Below are positions 6,749-12,881 of a stretch of DNA of 16,156 bases, piece by piece. The notes under the pieces were generated by a model, which worked only from the letters and a program-made list of their open reading frames with translations, was not told where the DNA came from and made no database searches. The translations under genes and the position numbers were made by a program. Origin of the DNA: Ohtaekwangia sp036568665 (GTDB lineage: Bacteria; Bacteroidota; Bacteroidia; Cytophagales; Cyclobacteriaceae); the NCBI RefSeq assembly GCF_036568665.1, contig NZ_DATCSD010000161.1:1-16156 (forward strand), written 5' to 3'. Each line of letters opens with the position of its first letter. Within the stretch, counting starts at the first letter, position 1.

Positions 6749-8185
6749 ATGAAAAGACTGTTAGCATTAACCCTATTGCTGCTATCACTCAGTACCCATA
6801 CAAGTAAAGCCCAGACGCTGCCGAAAGATGTTGACAGAAAAATGGATAGTTTGTTCTTCAACTATAATTCTGAAACACCTGGCGTTTCGGTGGTGGTTAT
6901 GGAAGGAGGGAAGATCATCTTTAAAAAGGGTTATGGAGCCGCCAACCTGGAATATGGAGTACCGGTCACTTCTAAAACTGTTTTTCACATGGCCTCGGTG
7001 TCGAAACAGTTTACTGCTTTTTCTATATACCTGTTAGAGAAGCAAGGCAAGATTTCAATGGAAGATGATATCCGGAAATACTTTCCTGAATTACCAAATT
7101 ATGGAAAAACTATAAAGATCAAACACCTGCTGGCACATACCAGCGGATTGCGCGATCAATGGGCACTGCTCACATTAGCCGGTTGGAGTATGGAAGATGT
7201 TATTACCACCGAGCAGATACTGACATTGGTTGCTAAACAAAAACAGTTGAACTTTGAAACAGGCACTGCCTTTGGCTATAGCAATACAGGCTATACACTT
7301 TTGGCTGAACTTATAGCGCGGGTTACAGGACAGTCGTTCGCGACCTTTGCCAAGGTAAATATCTTTGATCCGCTGCAGATGAATGATACGCAGATCTACG
7401 ATGACTTTCACAAGATCGTAAAGAACCGCGCATATTCATACGAAAAAGTGAAGGGTACAGGTATATATAGGAAGAAAGAATTGCATTACTCCACTGCTGG
7501 CCCAACCAGTTTGTTTACTACAGCGGAAGATATGGCAAAGTGGGCAAATAATTTTGATAACCCCAAAGTGGGCGATGCAAAACTTATAGCAGCATTTAAC
7601 AAAGTATCGTTATTCGATAATGGCAAACCGGTTGTATGGTCAGCCAGCAGAAATGATACAACATACCACGCGAAAGGACAACTGGTGTGGAAATACAATA
7701 GTCTCGACATCTTTAGTCACGGAGGGCACGATGCAGGATTCCGGATTTGGCTGGCAAGATTTCCACAGCGTAACGTTTCAATCATTACGTTGAGCAACGA
7801 TGAACATTATGATATTCTGAGAACAGGATTGAAGATAACAGACCTGTATTTTCCCAATCAACCGAAAGACCCTGTTGCCTATAGAGCTCCAAATCCTGTT
7901 CAGGATGAGCCGGAGTATAGCACTGATTTTAAGAGCCTTGTAGGAGATTATTATAGTGATGAATTGTCTATCCGTTATACTGTAAAAATGCAAGACGATA
8001 AACTGGTTATGACTCACAACCGACTCGGCACGATAGAGCTCACGCAAACAGGGGATTATAAGTTTTCGGGAGTAAACAGCTTTGGTTTTGATCTGGAGTT
8101 TCTGAAGACCGGAAAAGAGATCACGGAGTTTAGTATTTCAAACTTTGGAGCGAAGAACGTAAAGTTCAAGCGCGTGAAAAGCTGA
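6749..8185 (+). CDS. Secreted beta-lactamase-fold serine hydrolase (478 aa)
   Basis: This is an exported enzyme of the class C beta-lactamase / DD-peptidase / esterase superfamily (Pfam Beta-lactamase, PF00144). The chosen ATG gives a signal peptide (MKRLLALTLLLLSLSTHTSKAQ); a longer in-frame extension to 6602 lacks such a signal and is disregarded. The active site is complete: the SxxK motif SVSK with nucleophile Ser83 and Lys86, the Tyr-x-Asn motif Y177-S-N179, and the third motif HGG at 324-326. HLLAHTSGL (126-134) is also characteristic. Residues about 390-478 form a C-terminal beta-barrel-like domain often found on these proteins in Bacteroidetes. It is likely periplasmic. The substrate (peptidoglycan peptide, peptide or ester) cannot be told from sequence; family resemblance does not imply antibiotic resistance. 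Confidence 0.93.
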   Translation: MKRLLALTLLLLSLSTHTSKAQTLPKDVDRKMDSLFFNYNSETPGVSVVVMEGGKIIFKKGYGAANLEYGVPVTSKTVFHMASVSKQFTAFSIYLLEKQGKISMEDDIRKYFPELPNYGKTIKIKHLLAHTSGLRDQWALLTLAGWSMEDVITTEQILTLVAKQKQLNFETGTAFGYSNTGYTLLAELIARVTGQSFATFAKVNIFDPLQMNDTQIYDDFHKIVKNRAYSYEKVKGTGIYRKKELHYSTAGPTSLFTTAEDMAKWANNFDNPKVGDAKLIAAFNKVSLFDNGKPVVWSASRNDTTYHAKGQLVWKYNSLDIFSHGGHDAGFRIWLARFPQRNVSIITLSNDEHYDILRTGLKITDLYFPNQPKDPVAYRAPNPVQDEPEYSTDFKSLVGDYYSDELSIRYTVKMQDDKLVMTHNRLGTIELTQTGDYKFSGVNSFGFDLEFLKTGKEITEFSISNFGAKNVKFKRVKS

Positions 8186-8456
8186 CTTTCAGAAAGCGAT
8201 CTGATATTGATATACTTATTTCGGTATGAAGAAGATATATACTTTGTCTACCAATATGTCGTGAGCTTGCCTACTATTTTGCCCGTTTCATTTTAGGATG
8301 GTTGCATTGCCGATTCATTAAACGATCCTTCATACGACAGTTCGGTAATTTGGAAGAAGCCTTGAAATGGTATGCATTGGTGCTGGTATAGTTGCAAAGA
8401 GTAGGTATATATAGCCCGCTTCGGAAGCAATCTGGAGCGGGTTTACTTATAAGATA
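8186..8456. other. Convergent intergenic region
   Basis: This gap lies between the ends of two convergent genes. It holds the hairpin at 8415-8441 and a motif GTAGGTATATATAG (8401-8414) that recurs exactly at 9893-9906. A 50-codon open frame without an ATG ends near 8393 (reading LEEALKWYALVLV); I see no homology and treat it as chance. Confidence 0.5.
8415..8444. terminator. Probable bidirectional terminator hairpin
   Basis: CCCGCTTCGGA (8415-8425) pairs with TCTGGAGCGGG (8431-8441) over 11 bp including two G-T wobbles, with a 5-nt loop, and TTT follows on the plus strand. It is 16 nt past the stop of the minus-strand gene and 230 nt past the hydrolase stop, so it probably serves mainly the minus gene. 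The T tract is short. Confidence 0.6.
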
Positions 8457-9350
8457 TTATTTAATTTCCAGACCAAAATTGAAGTTATATACCATTGATC
8501 CCGTAAGAAATGGTTGCCAGTCATTTTCATAATCTTGCCTAATCCAACTGGCCGAAGTGAGGGACCGATTTGTGAAGGAAGCTTTGTATTGAATATATTT
8601 ATTCTGGTCGTTAGAGCTAAAGGGGTTGAAGTGATCATCACTATAGTATCCTAGAAATTCCAAGGCAATAAAAATGCCGTCAGGAGGAAGTGGTATATTT
8701 AGTGAATCAATATCAAAAGTTATTTCAGCCCGCTTTTCCGGGACTTCCTGAACAACGTTGTGCGCTAGAATTTCTTTTCCCGGACCATTGTGATTGGTAT
8801 GCTCATACAGTTTAAGTCGTACGAGCAACTTGTGAAACTGAGGTTTTTGGTCGTATATCCATTTTACTTTCGATAGCATGAAGTATACTTTGGATATGTT
8901 GCCATGACGTTGTTCTGAATTTGCTATATATAGGGCAGCAGCATTTACACCCGCATAGGCACCCGATCTTTTCTCCCGATACAATCCCAAATTAATAGCA
9001 TGTGTCTTTTGCTCTTTTGAAGAGACCATAACTTCCGGAAGTTGTATAGCATCTTCCTCAAGAAATATTGAATCAGTCATATACAGACAACTATATATGG
9101 CTTTCTTATAACCGATAGCCGAGATTGCCAGCGAATCCGACTGGAGACAGTTTATAGTAAAACTTCCGGAAAGATCAGTATACGTTCCGTTACTGGTGTT
9201 TCTGATGGCTATAGATGCCAGTTTTATAGGTTGGTGATCGTTGGCTGATACGATTGTTTTTTTAATGGTTATAGTTTGAGAGAAACATACAGAGCTTACA
9301 AAACCAATAACAACGGACAAGAGGAGTCTCCTGCCCGTTGATAAAAGCAT
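8457..9350 (-). CDS. Secreted protein with carboxypeptidase-regulatory-like domain (297 aa)
   Basis: An exported protein starts with a signal peptide (MLLSTGRRLLLSVVIGFVSSVCFSQ). A CarboxypepD_reg-like beta sandwich follows (about residues 26-110: KTIVSANDHQPIKLASIAI, GTYTDLSGSFTI, LAISAIGYKKA), of the kind found at the start of TonB receptors and other Bacteroidetes envelope proteins. The remaining roughly 180 residues are beta-rich and unrecognised (KWIYDQKPQFHKLLVRLKLYE, PPDGIFIALEFLGYY). There is no TonB barrel or plug, so it is not a receptor. The start is fixed by a TAATG overlap with the stop of the upstream small-peptide gene, which implies translational coupling; in-frame starts further upstream would run through that gene. 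Confidence 0.85.
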   Translation of the reverse strand: MLLSTGRRLLLSVVIGFVSSVCFSQTITIKKTIVSANDHQPIKLASIAIRNTSNGTYTDLSGSFTINCLQSDSLAISAIGYKKAIYSCLYMTDSIFLEEDAIQLPEVMVSSKEQKTHAINLGLYREKRSGAYAGVNAAALYIANSEQRHGNISKVYFMLSKVKWIYDQKPQFHKLLVRLKLYEHTNHNGPGKEILAHNVVQEVPEKRAEITFDIDSLNIPLPPDGIFIALEFLGYYSDDHFNPFSSNDQNKYIQYKASFTNRSLTSASWIRQDYENDWQPFLTGSMVYNFNFGLEIK

Positions 9351-9559
9351 TAATTGCAACATGGCCCGCAAGTTGTTTCTGATTTTACTTTTATCCATAG
9401 TCTGTACGTAGTTACCGTCTGGCAAATTGTTCCATTCTGATAGGCTACAATTTCGCCAGCCTCCTTGCCCCAGAACTTTGCTTCTGCATGTTGTGTGAGA
9501 CAAAAGGTAAAGATGATGATTAATCCAGACGTGCTGAGATACTTGATGTACTTTTTCAT
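9350..9559 (-). CDS. Small secreted peptide with Cys-rich C-terminus (69 aa)
   Basis: The frame begins at an ATG after an A-rich leader (AACAAGAGTAA) and encodes a signal peptide (about MKKYIKYLSTSGLIIIFTFCLTQHAEA) plus a mature part of about 42 residues, KFWGKEAGEIVAYQNGTICQ..., ending CGPCCN. Four Cys residues in the mature part could form two disulfides. No named family is recognised. It overlaps the next gene by one base (TAATG) and follows an HTH gene by 70 nt, so the three probably form one unit. The signal peptide, leader and coupling argue that it is real. Possible roles are a signal, a toxin-like peptide or a structural envelope peptide; nothing in the sequence decides. Confidence 0.75.
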   Translation of the reverse strand: MKKYIKYLSTSGLIIIFTFCLTQHAEAKFWGKEAGEIVAYQNGTICQTVTTYRLWIKVKSETTCGPCCN

Positions 9560-9630
9560 TTACTCTTGTTATTTGGTGCTTAGAAATATTTGCAACAAGA
9601 ATAGACGACCTGGCGGAAAGTAAATTTCCG

Positions 9631-9852
9631 TTAGCTTTTTGTGTTATCTGTTTTTTCTTCCATAGTATATTTAAATTCTCTTCGTGAATATTTTATCTTA
9701 TAGCCTTTTCTTCGCAAATCGCCAATCATCTTTCGGATAGTTCTCTCTGTACATTCGAACTTGTTCACCAAATCATGAGGAGATAATAATTGTCCTTTTT
9801 TAATAATCTCCAATAGATATTCAAGACGTTGCGAGTATGTAAAGAAATCCAT
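9631..9852 (-). CDS. Small helix-turn-helix DNA-binding protein (73 aa)
   Basis: The protein is little more than one winged-helix-type HTH of the DeoR/HTH_11 kind. The helices are YSQRLEYLLEIIKKGQ, SPHDLVNKF and the recognition helix in CTERTIRKMIGDLRRKG, followed by a wing-like YKIKYSRREFKYTM. There is no ligand-binding or oligomerisation domain. Such mini-HTH proteins occur in Bacteroidetes, usually next to small hypothetical genes. It begins at ATG 9852 and lies first in the presumed unit with the 69-aa peptide and the 297-aa secreted protein, so it is a candidate local regulator of them; this role is inference from position. Confidence 0.85.
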   Translation of the reverse strand: MDFFTYSQRLEYLLEIIKKGQLLSPHDLVNKFECTERTIRKMIGDLRRKGYKIKYSRREFKYTMEEKTDNTKS

Positions 9853-10257
9853 ATAGCCTGCATTCTCTTTGTGTGAATGTAGACTTTATAATGTAGGTAT
9901 ATATAGTGTTTGCATAAAGATATTTGCATGACGCTTTTTCGAAGTGACCCGTAAATCTATATGTGGTATCATTGATATTTATACTATATCCCGTAATGTA
10001 TAGATGTCTGGGCTTGGCTATAAATATGTTATAACTTCTATTGGATAGCAGTTACTACTGAGGGACGCAATGATAGCGTATTTTGTTTATCGATGGATTG
10101 CAAGTAAACTTCTGATGCCCGGACTTAATGCCTGTTCAATAATTGCTCCGGGTAAAAACTTAGTTGTTCCACTCCCTGAGCCCCTTGCTATATTTCTGTG
10201 GGCGGTTATTCAATCATTTCCTGATTTACTATATTTCCTGCCGGAAAGTATAAATAG
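9853..10257. other. Divergent intergenic region between HTH gene and lipoprotein gene
   Basis: These 405 nt must hold the promoters of the HTH unit (-) and the lipoprotein (+). There are AT-rich boxes, including GTAGGTATATATAG at 9893-9906 (repeated at 8401) and two TATATTTC stretches (10189-10196 and 10230-10237) that resemble a -7 box without a well-placed -33 TTG. A 63-codon frame at 10070-10261 overlaps the lipoprotein start as ATGA but has no recognisable signature; it is not called as a gene. Confidence 0.5.
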
Positions 10258-11031
10258 ATGAACAAAGTTAAATCGTTGCCTGCAGCAGGATGGATGGTTG
10301 TCGTAATTCTGCTGCTGGTTATTGGGTGCAGTAATTCGAGTCAGGAATCATTCGGTAATACGATTAATAGCTTCTGCGAATACACGCTGGAGCATCCCGA
10401 TCAAAAAGAAGCCATCACCCAAACGCTTCGGAAAAAGGTAGTCCGGTTCACTGACTCAGTAAAGGTTCTCACAGATTGGAAAGGTAAAGTCGACTATATT
10501 CATATCTATAGCAACGATAAGCGCGTCAACTTTGGTGTAACGATACCGTTGACCGATACTACATCCCTAAGTCTTTCAGAGTCAAAATTCTTCGAAGATG
10601 GTCCGCTATATCATTCTCTGCAAAACCTGAAGGTGGGGGATGAGGTTTACTTTGATGGTCTCTTCAGATACTCGACTACAAGGGACATTAACTTTTATGT
10701 TGATCCGATCGAACCCGCTGGTATACTAAACGCGTGCAGGTGTGGCATTGTATTCGAGTTTTTAAGGATGGATACTATTCCTCGTAAATTCAGCAAGAGC
10801 TTTCTGCAGAAGCTGGAGCACGTGAACTCGTTTTACGATGAGCTATCCGAGCATACACACACTAAAAAGCCTTCGGCTCAAGACAGAGAGGAGATGCTGT
10901 CTCATATAGCGAGCGTGAAGGCTGATACGCTCGGACTCACAGCGGAAGAGAAGTACTATTACAACGACTATGTAAAGCTGATTCTCTGGAAGCCGCGGTA
11001 TGAGCTTGAACATTTGCAATCTCTCCAATAG
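10258..11031 (+). CDS. Lipoprotein with possible OB-fold domain (257 aa)
   Basis: The N-terminus is a lipoprotein signal: a basic start, a hydrophobic core WMVVVILLLVIG and lipobox Cys24, followed by SNSS. The mature part has a beta-rich domain (about 60-155) whose pattern WKGKVDYIHIYSNDKRVNF ... LKVGDEVYFDGLF resembles an OB fold of the tRNA_anti-like type seen in other Bacteroidetes lipoproteins. A helical, charged tail follows (about 170-257). Two Cys in NACRCG may be redox- or metal-active. The OB suggestion is a pattern-level inference. It ends exactly where the convergent 192-aa gene ends, with no spacer. Confidence 0.82.
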   Translation: MNKVKSLPAAGWMVVVILLLVIGCSNSSQESFGNTINSFCEYTLEHPDQKEAITQTLRKKVVRFTDSVKVLTDWKGKVDYIHIYSNDKRVNFGVTIPLTDTTSLSLSESKFFEDGPLYHSLQNLKVGDEVYFDGLFRYSTTRDINFYVDPIEPAGILNACRCGIVFEFLRMDTIPRKFSKSFLQKLEHVNSFYDELSEHTHTKKPSAQDREEMLSHIASVKADTLGLTAEEKYYYNDYVKLILWKPRYELEHLQSLQ

Positions 11032-11610
11032 TTACTCGATCAGCTCGAAGAGACTAGAATTCAGAGGTAAATATACTTCGAAGTCTTTCTTTGTTCGAGG
11101 ATCGTAGAACATGTTTGTTATAGTGAGTATCCAGCCGTTATCTTCCGGTGACTTTTGGCTACTGATATAGGTGGTCTTCAACCAGTATTTATTTAAGTAG
11201 GCAGGATGTTGTGTCAGCTTGTTTTCGTCTACAATTATAGATTTGATTCCCTTTTTCTTCAGCTGCTTTTTTAATTTTTGTGGATACTCGACTGCATCTT
11301 CTTCCGCGAATGTTTTGCTCTTGCCCATTTGCTTCTCTGTGAGCCACGACTGATTTGTTAATCCTGTTGTGTCAGTACCATTCCGGGCGAAAGAAATGTT
11401 TCTGGCTTTATTTTGCATTTCCAAAAGTCTTTCACCCGAATATCTTATTATCACTACAGTGTCACTTAAATCTATAGGTATAAACTTGTCTTTGTTCTTT
11501 TTTAATTCCTGCAATTCATCTTTTGTTAACTTGTCGTGGCGGTTAGCATGGACCTGTGCAAAAGATTGTGTCGAGATTATAAATAGGAGGGAAACGAATA
11601 TATTTCTCAT
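11032..11610 (-). CDS. Secreted hypothetical protein (192 aa)
   Basis: No family is recognised. It starts with a clear signal peptide (MRNIFVSLLFIISTQSFAQ). The mature part has a Lys-rich helix (LTKDELQELKKNKDKF), a segment DTVVIIRYSGERLL, a very basic stretch (LKKQLKKKGIKSIIVDE) and a C-terminal beta-rich half ending in KDFEVYLPLNSSLFELIE. It is likely periplasmic or outer-membrane associated. Its TAA abuts the TAG of the convergent lipoprotein gene with no intervening base. The gene at 11718 lies upstream on the same strand, 107 nt away. Confidence 0.8.
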   Translation of the reverse strand: MRNIFVSLLFIISTQSFAQVHANRHDKLTKDELQELKKNKDKFIPIDLSDTVVIIRYSGERLLEMQNKARNISFARNGTDTTGLTNQSWLTEKQMGKSKTFAEEDAVEYPQKLKKQLKKKGIKSIIVDENKLTQHPAYLNKYWLKTTYISSQKSPEDNGWILTITNMFYDPRTKKDFEVYLPLNSSLFELIE

Positions 11611-11717
11611 GAAGTACTTAATTTGTTAATCTATCTCCAGGATGCGTGAGTTACAGGATTTCCATAAGTCAGTAATAACTTTTGTAAAAAAAAATAATAG
11701 CAAGTCTCAACTAACTT

Positions 11718-12554
11718 CTAAAAGTATTCAATAACCCGCTCAGTTGTTAGATATGTATCGCGCGATTCGGTGGTTGTTCTTTTAAGCCAGTTTCCGGTTG
11801 TATCCATTGTTATGGTTGTTTTGCTTTTGCGCTTGTTTTGAATCTGATCTTCCTGCACAACATTACCCTGGCTATCGAATGTATAGCGAATGGTTGTTAA
11901 ATACTTACCTGAATTTTCATAGACTGTATTGGTTGTCTTTTCCGTTATCTTTTTATACTGATCATATTTATAGCTGATTTTTATGTGCGTGTCTCCTGAC
12001 TCGTGTTCTTGTGTATGGTTGATCAGATTTCCAAAGTTGTCGTACGCAAAGGTTTCTTTCATGTCGTGATTTCCTCCCATGTGCATGTTATACCTATCCA
12101 TCTGGATTTCTCTTCCATTCTTATCATATTGATGAGTATATCTGCTCTCCAGTTGATTGTCTTTATCGAAAATTTTCTCCTCTATTCTATTACCATCCTG
12201 ATCATAATAGAGCATGTAGGTAGTGGTTATTGCATTATTTGCATCAAGGCGTTCTATCCTGGTTAGAATATTATTGTTATATACATACTTTTGGCGATCT
12301 ACCAGTTGCGCGAATTCCCAGGTCTGCTCTTCCACTATATAGCCACCGGAATTAAAGACTATCAATTCTTTGATTTTACAGTTTTTTTCTCCCGACTTTT
12401 TCATCACTCTGCATTGCTCTTTACTAATAGATTTTACACGCCCCTTCAGTTGCATCTTACTCCAGTCGTTGACAGGGTTAACATGGTTTATATGCTCATT
12501 GTTAAATGAACTGAAGAATACAAGGGCTGCTATAGAAAAAGCTTTTAGTAACAT
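11718..12554 (-). CDS. Secreted YD-repeat-like protein (278 aa)
   Basis: The protein is built of short beta-hairpin repeats of the YD/RHS-like kind: YNNNILTRIERLDANN, YYDQDGNRIEEKIFDKDN, HQYDKNGREIQMDRYN, FAYDNFGNLINHTQEH, YKYDQYKKITEKTTN and FDSQGNVVQEDQIQ, with a period of about 20-28 residues. The ATG at 12554 (Met14 of the longest frame) is preferred because it directly starts a signal peptide (MLLKAFSIAALVFFSSF). The opening LKGRVKSISKEQ is typical of a group of secreted Bacteroidetes proteins. It has no RHS core or toxin domain, so it is not a polymorphic toxin. The function is unknown; an envelope location is inferred. Confidence 0.83.
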   Translation of the reverse strand: MLLKAFSIAALVFFSSFNNEHINHVNPVNDWSKMQLKGRVKSISKEQCRVMKKSGEKNCKIKELIVFNSGGYIVEEQTWEFAQLVDRQKYVYNNNILTRIERLDANNAITTTYMLYYDQDGNRIEEKIFDKDNQLESRYTHQYDKNGREIQMDRYNMHMGGNHDMKETFAYDNFGNLINHTQEHESGDTHIKISYKYDQYKKITEKTTNTVYENSGKYLTTIRYTFDSQGNVVQEDQIQNKRKSKTTITMDTTGNWLKRTTTESRDTYLTTERVIEYF

Positions 12555-12881
12555 GATATTTGTGTCGCTGCTAACATACCAATATAAGAGCATTATACCT
12601 GCATTTATAACAGTTAAGGTGATAAGATATTGTCAATGCTCACCTGCAAATAACATTATCATCTTTCTGAAATAGATATCCGGAAGATTGACGATTTTTT
12701 ACAATGTTTCAATATCAGAGTTTCTTCAACTTCGGACTCGTAACGGAGATTATTGAACGGATATCCACCAGAAATCTACCCGTAAAAAGTTTAGCGAAAC
12801 CATGTCGTTGGAGTATCTCACAGCAGAACACCATTGGCGGTTATTATATACAGTTAACTATAATCTTTAACAAATTCTATT
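12555..12881. other. Divergent intergenic region upstream of the M23 gene
   Basis: These 327 nt separate divergent starts and should hold promoters for both genes. I found no convincing -33/-7 pair. A frame from 12704 that runs 143 nt into the M23 gene is treated as spurious. The last 40 nt before the M23 start are AT-rich. Confidence 0.5.

Noticed and set aside
6749..8185. Serine hydrolase as an antibiotic-resistance beta-lactamase.
   Set aside because: It has the family's catalytic motifs, but these are shared by many peptidases and esterases; nothing in the sequence supports a resistance role.
9614..9630. CGGAAA/TTTCCG hairpin after the HTH gene.
   Set aside because: The stem is only 6 bp and no T-run follows in the minus direction, so it is not called as a terminator between the HTH and peptide genes.
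10070..10261. A 63-codon plus-strand frame ending in an ATGA overlap with the lipoprotein start.
   Set aside because: It has two weakly hydrophobic stretches but no family signature, and it covers the region where the lipoprotein promoter is expected; a chance frame is more likely.
11718..12554. YD-like repeats as part of an RHS polymorphic toxin.
   Set aside because: The protein is short, has no RHS core motif, no variable C-terminal toxin and no adjacent immunity-like gene.
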